Assembly (NCBI RefSeq): GCF_947241705.1
Contig: NC_079270.1
Span: forward strand, 744,001-808,000
Direction of reading: 5' to 3'
Source of the DNA: Saccharomyces mikatae IFO 1815
Lineage: Eukaryota; Ascomycota; Saccharomycetes; Saccharomycetales; Saccharomycetaceae
DNA length: 64,000 nucleotides
Shown: positions 20,385 to 30,203 of the stretch, piece after piece
How positions within the stretch are numbered: the stretch's first letter is position 1
How the letters are laid out: the number at the start of each line of letters is the position of its first letter
Position numbers and translations under genes: made by a program
Notes under the pieces: generated by a model
The model's input: only the letters and a program-made list of their open reading frames with translations
Told to the model about the DNA's origin: nothing
Database searches by the model: none

Positions 20385-21698
20385 ATGCCAAAAAAGGTCT
20401 GGAAATCATCTTCACCTTCCACTTACGAACATATCTCTAGCTTGAGACCAAAGTTTGTGTCTCGGGTAGACAATGTTCTTCACCAGAGAAAGGCGTTGAC
20501 TTTCAGCAATGTCGTTGTTCCAGATAAAAAAAACAACACTTTAACCTCAAGCGTTGTATACTCTCAAGGTAGTGATATATACGAAATTGACTTTGTTGTA
20601 CCATTGCAAGAGGCTTCTACGGAGCCAGTGCAGGACTATGGGGACGCCTTTGAAAAAGTTGAGAACACCTCACTGAGCCCAAAGTTTGTCTATCAAGGTG
20701 AGACCGTTTCCAAAATGGCTTACTTAGACAAAACTGGAGAAACTACTCTATTATCCATGTCTAAAAACGGATCGTTGGCTTGGTTCAAGGAAGGTATAAA
20801 GGTACCCATTCATATCGTACAAGAATTGATGGGTCCAGCAACCAGTTATGCCAGTATTCATTCGTTAACCAGACCTGGTGATCTACCTGAAAAGGATTTC
20901 TCATTGGCCATCTCCGACTTCGGTATCTCCAACGATACGGAAACTATTGTTAAATCTCAAAGCAATGGTGATGAAGAGGACAGTATTCTTAAAATCATTG
21001 ATAATGCCGGTAAACCTGGTGAGATTCTGCGTACTGTTCATGTTCCAGGTACCACTGTGACTCACACAGTTAGATTTTTTGATAACCATATATTTGCATC
21101 TTGTTCGGATGACAACATCCTAAGGTTCTGGGACACTAGAACTTCCGACAAACCTTTATGGGTGTTGGGAGAACCAAAAAACGGAAAGTTGACCTCGTTC
21201 GATTGCTCTCAAGTGTCTAATAACTTGTTCGTCACCGGTTTCAGCACAGGTATTATAAAATTGTGGGATGCTAGGGCAGCTGAAGCAGCCACCACTGATT
21301 TGACCTATAGACAGAATGGTGAAGATCCAATTCAGAATGAAATCGCTAACTTCTATCATGCTGGTGGGGATTCTGTTGTTGACGTCCAATTTTCTGCTAC
21401 TTCAGACTCCGAATTCCTGACCGTCGGCGGCACTGGTAATATTTATCATTGGAGCACTGATTATTCTTTGTCAAAGTACAATCCTGACGATACCATTGCC
21501 CCTCCTCAAGATGCCACTGAAGAATCTCAAACGAAATCGCTAAAATTTTTGCACAAGGGTGGAAGCAGAAGATCTCCAAAACAGGTCGGGAGAAGAAACA
21601 CCGCCGCTTGGCATCCAGTTATCGAAAACTTGGTGGGTACTGTCGATGATGATAGTTTAATCAGCATCTATAAGCCTTACATTGAGGAAGCTGAATAG
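20385..21698 (+). CDS. WTM1: WD-repeat protein Wtm1, nuclear anchor for Rnr2-Rnr4
   Basis: Encodes 437 residues, the S. cerevisiae length. It is collinear with WTM2 through most of the protein, sharing blocks such as LYSQGSDIYEID, SMSKNGSLAWF, SIHSLTRPG, SCSDDNILRFWDTRT and GFSTGIIKLWDARA. It lacks the WTM2 acidic insertion. Wtm1 holds the Rnr2-Rnr4 small ribonucleotide reductase subunit in the nucleus and releases it on DNA damage. The tandem layout points to a local duplication. Confidence 0.96.
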   Translation: MPKKVWKSSSPSTYEHISSLRPKFVSRVDNVLHQRKALTFSNVVVPDKKNNTLTSSVVYSQGSDIYEIDFVVPLQEASTEPVQDYGDAFEKVENTSLSPKFVYQGETVSKMAYLDKTGETTLLSMSKNGSLAWFKEGIKVPIHIVQELMGPATSYASIHSLTRPGDLPEKDFSLAISDFGISNDTETIVKSQSNGDEEDSILKIIDNAGKPGEILRTVHVPGTTVTHTVRFFDNHIFASCSDDNILRFWDTRTSDKPLWVLGEPKNGKLTSFDCSQVSNNLFVTGFSTGIIKLWDARAAEAATTDLTYRQNGEDPIQNEIANFYHAGGDSVVDVQFSATSDSEFLTVGGTGNIYHWSTDYSLSKYNPDDTIAPPQDATEESQTKSLKFLHKGGSRRSPKQVGRRNTAAWHPVIENLVGTVDDDSLISIYKPYIEEAE

Positions 21699-22194
21699 CC
21701 ATCATGTAACACGCACCGAGCCAAGCTATATTTATATATTTAATGTTTTTAACTATTATTTTCTTCTGTGGGCAATCTTTTTTCTGCCCTATCTGATGAG
21801 AACGCATGCCCAAATATATATATATATATATATATATATAGGAGCTACTGTTAGTATATTTATTGTTCAATTCTTATCTAATACATTCTTAGCACTATCA
21901 GCAAATCATGCCATCTTGGCAGATAAATCACTAACAACGGTATAGTTCTGTTCCATAGGTCATCGCGACAATTGAAAAATCGGATCGAGTAATTATCAAT
22001 TAAGGCGTGTGACGGCTCAAAATAAGGAACCTTGCTTTTGAAGGCAGGTGATCCAGTACAATTTAAACAACAGTTCTCTTGTGGCACAGTTGGATCTCGA
22101 GTTTTCATAATTTGTATTTCATATATGATTTTGTCTCCTTTACAGTATATATAGGCCCTGATCAAAGATACACTTTCATCACAATTTGTGCAGT
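21699..22194. other. WTM1-MKK1 intergenic region with AT repeat
   Basis: A 496-bp region including the (AT)n run at 21814-21840. The rest shows nothing recognisable beyond a possible TATATATA near 22145-22153 before MKK1. Confidence 0.4.
21814..21840. repeat. (AT)n microsatellite
   Basis: About 27 bp of uninterrupted AT dinucleotide repeat in the WTM1-MKK1 intergenic region, read directly from the sequence. Confidence 0.9.
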
Positions 22195-23718
22195 ATGGCT
22201 TCACTATTCAGACCTCCCGAATCCACTAAAGGCAACCCAAATTCCCCAAGACTGAAACTACCTATCCTAAGGAGTAATCAGATGAATGATATGAATATAT
22301 ATTCAATGTCTAATGGTGGTTCTACAACAGCATGTAGCCATACCCCGGAACCGCTGAACTCTTCCACATCGACACTTTTCTCTCAAAACCGACTTTATTC
22401 GAGCGACTCTTCAATGACTTTGAACACAATGAAGAAGAGGCCAGCCCCACCATCATTGCCTTCATTGAGTACAACCACACAATCTAAGCACAAAACGCGA
22501 CCCCAACTCGTACCCATCGCCGACGTGCCTGACTCTAGGCAAAATTTAGGGTTAAAAGAGCATGTAATAGTGGCGGATGTGCTGTCTGGTAGTAAAGAAT
22601 TAACTCCTTCATCAATGGAAAGCCCCTTTTTACATACAAATACGTCTTCTCCCTATCTCAGAAACGACCTGAACAATTCGGTGGGATCCGACTTTTCAAA
22701 TTTGATATCAGTTTATGAACAAAGTCCAAGCCCAACTAAGCCAACTTGTGAGTCTGCATTACCTTCGGAATCATATATCGACGTAAACAGTGTGCGAGAT
22801 GTTGATCAACTGGACGAAAATGGTTGGAAATACACAAATTTAAAAGATAGAATTGTGACACTAGGCATTCTAGGAGAAGGGGCCGGTGGCTCAGTCTCCA
22901 AGTGTAAGCTGAAAAATGGATCCAAAGTGTTTGCTTTGAAAGTCATAAACACATTAAACACAGATCCCGAGTATCAGAAGCAAATATTTAGAGAATTACA
23001 GTTTAATAGAAGTTTCCAATCTGAATATATCGTACGATATTATGGAATGTTTACGGATGATGAAAATTCTTCAATATATATAGCCATGGAGTACATGGGT
23101 GGCCGATCGTTGGATGCTATTTACAAGAATTTATTAAGACGTGGTGGCAGGATCAGTGAAAAAGTCCTCGGAAAAATCGCAGAAGCAGTGCTAAGAGGAC
23201 TGTCATATTTGCACGAGAAGAAGGTTATTCATAGAGATATTAAACCGCAAAACATTCTATTGAATGAAAAAGGACAGGTGAAACTATGTGATTTTGGTGT
23301 CAGTGGAGAAGCAGTTAACTCACTGGCCACAACATTCACGGGAACATCGTTCTATATGGCTCCAGAAAGAATCCAAGGCCAACCGTATAGTGTCACATCT
23401 GATGTATGGTCACTTGGATTGACGATTTTAGAGGTGGCAAATGGTAAATTTCCATGCTCTTCAGAAAAGATGGCAGCTAATATTGCTCCATTCGAACTAT
23501 TGATGTGGATTTTAACGTTTACTCCTGAATTAAAGGATGAACCCGAATCCAATATCTTGTGGAGTCCATCATTCAAATCCTTCATTGATTATTGCCTAAA
23601 AAAGGATAGTCGTGAACGTCCGTCTCCAAGGCAAATGATTAATCATCCCTGGATAAAGGGGCAAATGAAGAAAAAGGTAAATATGGAAAAATTTGTAGAG
23701 AAATGTTGGGAAGATTGA
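22195..23718 (+). CDS. MKK1: MAP kinase kinase of the cell-wall integrity pathway
   Basis: Encodes 507 residues from the ATG at 22195 (MASLFRPPES); an ATG three codons upstream is less likely. A Ser/Pro-rich N-terminal region of about 215 residues precedes the kinase domain: GEGAGGSVSK loop, ALKVI lysine, catalytic HRDIKPQNIL, DFGVSGEAVNSLATTFTGT activation loop with the MAPKK Ser/Thr sites, and YMAPE. Mkk1 is phosphorylated by Bck1 and activates Slt2/Mpk1 downstream of Pkc1, redundantly with Mkk2. Confidence 0.97.
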   Translation: MASLFRPPESTKGNPNSPRLKLPILRSNQMNDMNIYSMSNGGSTTACSHTPEPLNSSTSTLFSQNRLYSSDSSMTLNTMKKRPAPPSLPSLSTTTQSKHKTRPQLVPIADVPDSRQNLGLKEHVIVADVLSGSKELTPSSMESPFLHTNTSSPYLRNDLNNSVGSDFSNLISVYEQSPSPTKPTCESALPSESYIDVNSVRDVDQLDENGWKYTNLKDRIVTLGILGEGAGGSVSKCKLKNGSKVFALKVINTLNTDPEYQKQIFRELQFNRSFQSEYIVRYYGMFTDDENSSIYIAMEYMGGRSLDAIYKNLLRRGGRISEKVLGKIAEAVLRGLSYLHEKKVIHRDIKPQNILLNEKGQVKLCDFGVSGEAVNSLATTFTGTSFYMAPERIQGQPYSVTSDVWSLGLTILEVANGKFPCSSEKMAANIAPFELLMWILTFTPELKDEPESNILWSPSFKSFIDYCLKKDSRERPSPRQMINHPWIKGQMKKKVNMEKFVEKCWED

Positions 23719-24162
23719 CCGTTCAACCTTCTTTCTTAGGAACGAGTTTTTTTATTTTATTTTTATGCTTCTGTCACAAATTTTTTGCACCTATATAAAG
23801 TTGATTCTCCAACATAGCCATAGCCATACCTATAGTATATGGATATACACAGCATGGAAACTAAATAAATTTGAACGTAGATATATTGCCTTACTGAACA
23901 GAATAAGCATTTTAATGTGCTAAATATCTTTGCGTTTACAATACGTATTCAGTGATATTTTTACACCTTACAACGCATTTTCCTGCGAGCTGACATTTAA
24001 AGCAAACTCAACTCCCAAGAGTCACAACATCTACGATATTAGAAGCAAAAATTATAAACAGTATTTTTACCGTACCCATCTATAAGCCACATTAACTTGA
24101 TAAGTGCTCCTTTGGATTTAAAATATCAAGGTGTATTGTGAAACAGTAAATTGGAAACTAAT
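23719..24162. other. MKK1-MGE1 intergenic region
   Basis: A 444-bp AT-rich region. A short CCATAG repeat (about 23815-23830) is the only visible pattern; I recognise no factor site. Confidence 0.3.
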
Positions 24163-24849
24163 ATGAGAGCATTTTCAGCAGCAACCGTCAGGGCCACAAC
24201 TAGGAAGTCGTTCATCCCAATGGCACCAAGAACACCTTTGATGACATCTTCGTTTGTGAGAGTAGGAACTCCACTGACAAGATCGAGATACTATTCTGAC
24301 GAAGCAAAAAAAGAAGAAGCCAAAGACGGCAGTGAAGATTTAACTGAAGAACAATCAGAACTCAAGAAGCTAGAGAGTCAGTTAAATGCAAAGACCAAGG
24401 AAGCTTCTGAACTTAAAGACAGGTTATTAAGATCTGTGGCCGATTTCAGGAACTTGCAGCAAGTCACTAAGAAAGATATTCAGAAAGCCAAAGACTTTGC
24501 TTTACAGAAATTTGCTAAGGATTTATTAGAATCCGTAGATAACTTTGGCCATGCATTGAACGCTTTCAAAGAAGAAGACTTACAAAAATCCAAGGAAATC
24601 AGTGACTTGTATACAGGTGTTAGGATGACAAGAGATGTTTTTGAAAACACTCTAAGAAAACACGGTATTGAGAAATTAGACCCTATGGGAGAACCATTTG
24701 ATCCTAATAAACACGAAGCAACATTTGAACTGCCACAACCTGATAGGGAACCTGGTACTATTTTCCATGTACAACAACTAGGCTTCACCTTGAATGACAG
24801 GGTCATCAGACCAGCTAAAGTCGGCATTGTTAAAGGCGAAGACAACTAA
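24163..24849 (+). CDS. MGE1: Mitochondrial GrpE-type nucleotide exchange factor
   Basis: Encodes 228 residues from the ATG at 24163 (MRAFSAATVRATTRKSF), as in S. cerevisiae. The first 45 residues are a basic mitochondrial presequence. A coiled coil follows (about 63-100), then the GrpE signature region (RDVFENTLRKHGIEKLDP, HEATFEL, VQQLGFTLNDRVIRPAKVGIVKG). It releases ADP from matrix Hsp70 (Ssc1, and Ssq1 in Fe-S assembly) and is essential for protein import. A strong Puf3-type element lies in the 3' UTR. Confidence 0.97.
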   Translation: MRAFSAATVRATTRKSFIPMAPRTPLMTSSFVRVGTPLTRSRYYSDEAKKEEAKDGSEDLTEEQSELKKLESQLNAKTKEASELKDRLLRSVADFRNLQQVTKKDIQKAKDFALQKFAKDLLESVDNFGHALNAFKEEDLQKSKEISDLYTGVRMTRDVFENTLRKHGIEKLDPMGEPFDPNKHEATFELPQPDREPGTIFHVQQLGFTLNDRVIRPAKVGIVKGEDN

Positions 24850-25415
24850 TGTTTGTAGAAGAGTTATATCAACCTATGGTTTTTTCTACATGTACTTTAT
24901 TTCTTGTCTGCCAAGTTTGATTTTATTTACTATGTTTACTTGTACATATTTGTGAACTAATGATAATATAAAAGAATAAATTACAAAACATACCTATTAA
25001 GTAAAGCACAAAGTGTATGAGTTGATGTATGATGAGAATTACATAAGAATAATGAATTTTCACTTACTTTTCTGTTTTTCTACACTACTGGTCACATATT
25101 TTTTATTTTTTTGTAAACAATGACGGCGAGTTTTATTTGGAACGTGAATAGAAAATTATTATCTGTTGTAAACAATCGCATCGGTGAGTAAGGGCATACA
25201 TAATCTTTAACTAAACACGCATAACTTTAAAGGGAAAAAAAGTAGTAGTTGTTTTTGAAGCACATTTTTTAACAAGTTCGCTGTTTTCTGATCTTGTTGT
25301 GAGTTTGGAGCAGAACAGCTTTTTGTTTCTCGAGGAAATCTAGCTATCTTTTCATAGGTGAAGTCATCGCACATTATTTCAGCAGGACATTCCATCCACC
25401 TGGATATATATAAAT
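24850..25415. other. MGE1-KIN4 intergenic region
   Basis: A 566-bp region. Apart from the Puf3 element it is AT-rich, with T-tracts at about 25098-25111 and a KIN4-proximal TATATATA (25403-25411). Confidence 0.4.
24941..24948 (+). promoter_or_regulatory. Puf3 site in MGE1 3' UTR
   Basis: TGTACATA preceded by CT gives CNUGUANAUA, the full Puf3 consensus with the favoured C at -2, 92 nt after the stop codon. Puf3 controls decay and localisation of mRNAs for mitochondrial biogenesis, which suits MGE1. Confidence 0.6.
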
Positions 25416-27836
25416 ATGGCATCTGTACCTAAACGCCATACGTACAGTGGCAATGTAGTTGCTAACAAGAACCACCATTCTCTTCATATGAATAATGAGA
25501 TTTTGCATCCTATACGTAAAAACCAACGAAAACATGCCACCTTTGGACCATATATAATTGGTTCCACTTTGGGTGAAGGTGAATTTGGTAAAGTTAAGCT
25601 GGGCTGGACTAAAGCGTCTTCGCCTACCGAAGTTCCTAAACAAGTTGCAATAAAACTTATTAGAAGGGATACAATTAAGAAAGATGCTGATAAAGAAGTT
25701 AAAATATATCGTGAAATCAATGCTCTGAAACATCTAACTCATCCTAACATCATTTATTTAGAAGAAGTTTTGCAGAACTCAAAATACATTGGGATAGTGT
25801 TAGAATTTGTATCTGGCGGAGAATTTTATAAGTATATTCAACGGAAGAGAAGATTAAAGGAATCTTCCGCGTGCAGACTGTTCGCCCAATTAATTAGTGG
25901 TGTCAATTATATGCACTATAAGGGACTTGTTCATCGGGACCTGAAACTGGAAAATTTATTACTGGATAAACACGAAAACCTAGTCATTACTGATTTTGGT
26001 TTTGTGAATGAGTTCTTTAAAGATAATGAATTAATGAACACTTCTTGTGGTTCCCCATGTTATGCAGCACCAGAGCTAGTTGTTAGTACGAAGCCATATG
26101 AGGCAAGGAAGGCGGATGTCTGGTCATGTGGTGTTATCCTTTATGCGATGCTCGCTGGATATTTACCGTGGGATGATGATCATGAAAATCCAACGGGTGA
26201 CGATATTGCTAGATTATACCAATATATCACACAGACACCCTTGAAGTTTCCCGAATATATAACACCTGTTCCAAGAGATCTGCTAAGGCGCATTCTGGTA
26301 CCGAACCCAAGAAGAAGAGTCAGTTTACGGTCCATAGAAAGGCATGAGTGGCTAAAGCCTCATTATACGTTCTTAAATATTCAGCCAAACTATTGGGATG
26401 AACAGTTACAAAAGCAACACCCACAGTTGAGTAATAGGGGTGATGTTGGTCGTCACTCAACCTATTCCTCATCAGCGTCTTCGGACTTGAAAAGCAGGGA
26501 TAGAAACACGTTGATAACAAAGTCGACAATGGAGCAATCTCGAATCTCTTCACAACCTACGACTAACAGATCTGTATCATCAACATCCAACAACGACTCA
26601 AAATTGGCGTTCAATAATAGAAAAGACTATAGCGTTGCAAGCGAACGTACAAGTGAATCAAGCAAATACACATGTAATACAAAAAGTGATGCACAAATGG
26701 AGAAAACAGCAGCTAAACACTCATTCAGAGGCAAGAAACACACATCAGTTGCAGGGCTTATCACAATTCCTGGCTCCCCTACAACTGCGAGGACAAAAAA
26801 TATACTATCGGAGCCAACTGAGCATGTAAGCCGTCCGGACAGGCAAAGATTTACTCAGGAGGAATTTCACCGTATTGGTAACTACCACGTACCTCGTAGC
26901 AGACCTAGACCAACCTCATATTATCCTGGGCTCAGTTGTAACGCTGTAGATAATAGCTTATTGGACATTCCAATAAATAAGTTAGATTCGAACGGAAAGC
27001 TGGCAGACAATAGAAACGTAATTTCCTTACCAAACTTTGAAGGTAAATCTTTGAAGGCGGTACAGGATTCCACCAAAGCTACAGTTTCTAATAATTCCAT
27101 TGTACTATTATCGGAAGGTCCAGCTGCGAAGACTTCCCCAGTCGATTATTATTATGCGACTGGTGACCTTAATCATGGCGACAGACCGACAGCGGAAACA
27201 ATCGTTAAAATGAACAAAGACCTTGCCAATAAAGCAGTAGAAAATAGTTTTTCTCAGGAGAAAGTTGACCAGGAGAGCGTTTCGATAGTTTCAATTGTCA
27301 AAGATTTTAATGGCTCTGCCGATGAAGAAGGTTCAGAAACTCAGCAGGAAAATGTCGGTCACTCTTCCAATAAATCGGATATTTCCTCGGATAAGGAGAA
27401 TAAGAAGAATTACGAAAGGAAGAGGTTTAGCTTCATGTCGTTATATTCGACCTTGAATGGTTCTAGGTCTACCGTTGAATCTCGTAACTCAAAAGGGAAC
27501 GCGATTCCTGTTTCATCGAGAAATCCATCTGGACAATCAAATAAAACAAACACCAAAATAACGCAGCAGCAGCAGCCACATAACCTTTCGGATAGCAGTA
27601 TATTAAAAGTTCCAAATCCCGAAAAGAACACTAATGATGGTAGAAGAAGAAAAAACACTTCCTACAATGCTGAGAATAATCCAGCAAGATCTGTACGTGC
27701 TTCTGTTATGGTTTCAACATTACGGGAGGAGGATGGATCTGCATGGTCGAATAATGGGGATAATAATATTGAGGTACAAACTTCAACGGCAAGAAAGGTT
27801 TTGAATTTTTTTAAGAGGAGGAGCATGAGGGTTTGA
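25416..27836 (+). CDS. KIN4: Spindle position checkpoint kinase Kin4
   Basis: Encodes 806 residues (S. cerevisiae about 800). The kinase domain spans about 46-310: GEGEFGKVKLG, VAIKLI, HRDLKLENLL, DFGFVNEFF, the activation loop ending NTSCGSPCYAAPE, and DVWSCGVILY. The long tail is Ser/Asn rich with a basic C-terminus (ARKVLNFFKRRSMRV) suited to cortex binding. Kin4 phosphorylates Bfa1 and blocks mitotic exit when the spindle is mispositioned. The activation-loop Thr is the site expected for Elm1. Confidence 0.95.
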   Translation: MASVPKRHTYSGNVVANKNHHSLHMNNEILHPIRKNQRKHATFGPYIIGSTLGEGEFGKVKLGWTKASSPTEVPKQVAIKLIRRDTIKKDADKEVKIYREINALKHLTHPNIIYLEEVLQNSKYIGIVLEFVSGGEFYKYIQRKRRLKESSACRLFAQLISGVNYMHYKGLVHRDLKLENLLLDKHENLVITDFGFVNEFFKDNELMNTSCGSPCYAAPELVVSTKPYEARKADVWSCGVILYAMLAGYLPWDDDHENPTGDDIARLYQYITQTPLKFPEYITPVPRDLLRRILVPNPRRRVSLRSIERHEWLKPHYTFLNIQPNYWDEQLQKQHPQLSNRGDVGRHSTYSSSASSDLKSRDRNTLITKSTMEQSRISSQPTTNRSVSSTSNNDSKLAFNNRKDYSVASERTSESSKYTCNTKSDAQMEKTAAKHSFRGKKHTSVAGLITIPGSPTTARTKNILSEPTEHVSRPDRQRFTQEEFHRIGNYHVPRSRPRPTSYYPGLSCNAVDNSLLDIPINKLDSNGKLADNRNVISLPNFEGKSLKAVQDSTKATVSNNSIVLLSEGPAAKTSPVDYYYATGDLNHGDRPTAETIVKMNKDLANKAVENSFSQEKVDQESVSIVSIVKDFNGSADEEGSETQQENVGHSSNKSDISSDKENKKNYERKRFSFMSLYSTLNGSRSTVESRNSKGNAIPVSSRNPSGQSNKTNTKITQQQQPHNLSDSSILKVPNPEKNTNDGRRRKNTSYNAENNPARSVRASVMVSTLREEDGSAWSNNGDNNIEVQTSTARKVLNFFKRRSMRV

Positions 27837-28132
27837 TTTTTCAGTACATAAATATATCGGCGACAAGTACATTATAGAGTGATAATATTATTTCTTTTGA
27901 AACCCAAGTAGTTTCTTTGACAGGACGCTAAACATCGTTCCTTAACTGAGGGCTCTCAGAAGATGAAAGACTCAATTTTTACTCATGTTACCTACGTAAG
28001 AATTTAGTGCAAGAAACGGAGTAGAGCTCAAAATAGAAACAAAAGAATAAGGATATATATATGGATGCTTGTTTTTTATATTTTATACAATATTAATAAC
28101 AAAAGTAATAATTTTGCTTAGGATTAAACTAA

Positions 28133-28996
<864 letters not shown>

Positions 28997-29088
28997 TTTA
29001 TCTTTGATTTTATTGGGTTCTTGGTTGTGAAGAGATTGTAAAGCTAAAGAACACTTGCTAATCTTTATCAGCTAATAACAACTCTTTG

Positions 29089-29354
29089 TTGGAAGCCCGA
29101 GCTGAGTGTAAGTGGTACAAGCCATAGCAGCCTCACTACGGCACCAAGTCCCTTGGGAAAGCAAGCAGCTTCACATGTCACAGGGGAACGGAGGCCTTCC
29201 AGAAGGACAGGTATAAACTACAGCCTACTGTACCGCCAATGAACAGACTCATGATAGCAACCGCTTACGGTAGGCAGGGCAAAGCACTACCTCCGCGTGA
29301 GCTATGTGGTGGTAGCTCAAAGGGAAGTCCACATGAGAGGACCACTCTCTGGAC
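29089..29354 (+). ncRNA. Candidate structured RNA, GC-rich hairpin block of unknown identity
   Basis: By hand count G+C is 128 of 240 (53%) at 29101-29340, against 19 of 60 (32%) at 29401-29460. Complementary arms: 29090-29095 with 29196-29201 (TGGAAG/CTTCCA, extended by CC/GG); 29100-29104 with 29166-29170 (AGCTG/CAGCT); 29223-29228 with 29270-29275 (GCCTAC/GTAGGC); 29298-29304 with 29313-29319 (TGAGCTA/TAGCTCA); and 29327-29331 plus 29335-29339 with 29345-29354 (GTCCA, GAGAG / CTCTC, TGGAC). An AnAnnA hinge candidate (29215-29220) lies between the halves and ACA follows at 29358-29360, loosely like H/ACA. I recognise no known RNA, and strand is assumed. It could also be promoter DNA. Confidence 0.4.
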
Positions 29355-29451
29355 AAAACAATCCTAATCGTTTTTCCACCGGTAGTGGTTTTCACGGTCA
29401 TGTCATCCGTCTCACAAATTTACAACTTTTTTTTTTTCCGCAAATATCTTT

Positions 29452-29474
29452 ATGTATGGGTGCATGTGTGGGTT
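29452..29474 (-). promoter_or_regulatory. Tandem Rap1 sites for RPL33B (and perhaps U3)
   Basis: ATGTATGGGTG (29452-29462) and ATGTGTGGGTT (29464-29474) are two adjacent copies of the reverse-complement Rap1 motif RTGTRYGGGTG. Paired Rap1 sites are the hallmark of ribosomal protein promoters. They lie about 456 bp from the RPL33B ATG and 226 bp from the U3 start, so one cluster may serve both genes. Confidence 0.75.
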
Positions 29475-29612
29475 TAAATATGGCGTTGAAATTGACCTGC
29501 AATACACCACATACTTTCCTGCCTTAACCCTGACTTTTTTTTTTACACCAGAAATGTTTTCACGCAAAAGCTAACCCGAAAAATTTTCTCTTCTGACCTT
29601 TCCTACCAAACA

Positions 29613-29620
29613 TATATAAA
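29613..29620 (+). promoter_or_regulatory. TATA box of the U3 gene
   Basis: TATATAAA lies about 80-87 bp upstream of the U3 5' end (29700), a spacing typical of yeast Pol II snoRNA promoters. Confidence 0.65.
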
Positions 29621-29699
29621 GGGTCTACCTTTTATTTATTAATTATTTGAATGTGTGTCTCTTAATTTTCTTTATTTTCTTTTTTTGTTTAAAATATGT

Positions 29700-30184
29700 G
29701 TCGACGTACTTCAGTATGTAATATACCCTAAACTTTTACCAAAAGAAAACATGGTTTGAAAAGTATTGAACTTAAAAGGTTTAAGCTATGTTTTTCAAAT
29801 CGTCACATGTTTTATGATATCGAGAATTTTCAATAGCATCAGGTTTTGACTAACACATTCTACAGTAGGATCATTTCTATAGGAATCGTCACTCTTTGAC
29901 TCTTCAAAAGAGCCACTGAATCCAACTTGGTTGATGAGCCCCATAACCTTTGTACCCCAGAGTGAGGAACTAAAATTAAATCTAAATTAGCTTGGTCCGC
30001 AATCCTTAGCGGTTCGGCCATCTATAATTTTGAATCAAAATTTTGCTTTGCCGTTGCATTTGTAATTTCTTCTTCGGGAGTTATTACGATATAAAATGGC
30101 GCGATGATCTTGACCCATCCTATGTACTTCCTTTTTGGAAGGGATAGGGCTTCATGGGTGGGTACAAATGGCAGTCTGACAAGT
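29700..30184 (+). ncRNA. SNR17A: U3 snoRNA, intron-containing
   Basis: Exon 1 is the 14-nt 29700-29713 (GTCGACGTACTTCA). The intron is 29714-29865, with GTATGT, branch GACTAAC at 29848-29854 and a TACAG end. Exon 2 is 29866-30184, beginning TAGGATCATTTCTATAGG and ending TCTGACAAGT. Mature length is 14 + 319 = 333 nt, exactly the yeast U3A length. The C'/B box region (TTGATGAG) and 3' box D (GTCTGA) are present. U3 is a box C/D snoRNA that guides the early 18S pre-rRNA cleavages in the SSU processome. The 5' exon and start of exon 2 contain the pre-rRNA pairing segments. Confidence 0.98.
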
Positions 30185-30203
30185 TAACCAATATTTCCTT
30201 TTC

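Larger units (their letters stand above)
28997..29699. promoter_or_regulatory. Divergent RPL33B/U3 intergenic region
   Basis: A 703-bp region holding, from left to right, the GC-rich stem-forming block (29089-29354), a 13-base T-run (about 29426-29438), tandem Rap1 sites (29452-29474), a T-run (29536-29544) and the U3 TATA box (29613-29620). Confidence 0.7.

Noticed and set aside
24151-24162. Longer reading frames starting at TTG or GTG before MGE1, MET7, PUS7 and OSW1
   Set aside because: Yeast nuclear genes start at ATG almost without exception, and the first ATG in each gives the family N-terminus.
29086-29100. TGTTGGAAG at the left edge of the GC-rich block, like the first bases of a Ty1 delta LTR
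   Set aside because: No matching right end or flanking target duplication was found, and the 53% G+C content is unlike AT-rich yeast LTRs. No retroelement fossil is evident in the window.
29464-29577. Counterpart of the dubious S. cerevisiae ORF YOR235W (IRC13)
   Set aside because: The ATG at the expected place is followed by only 37 codons before a stop, and it overlaps Rap1 sites and the U3 promoter. It is not a conserved gene.
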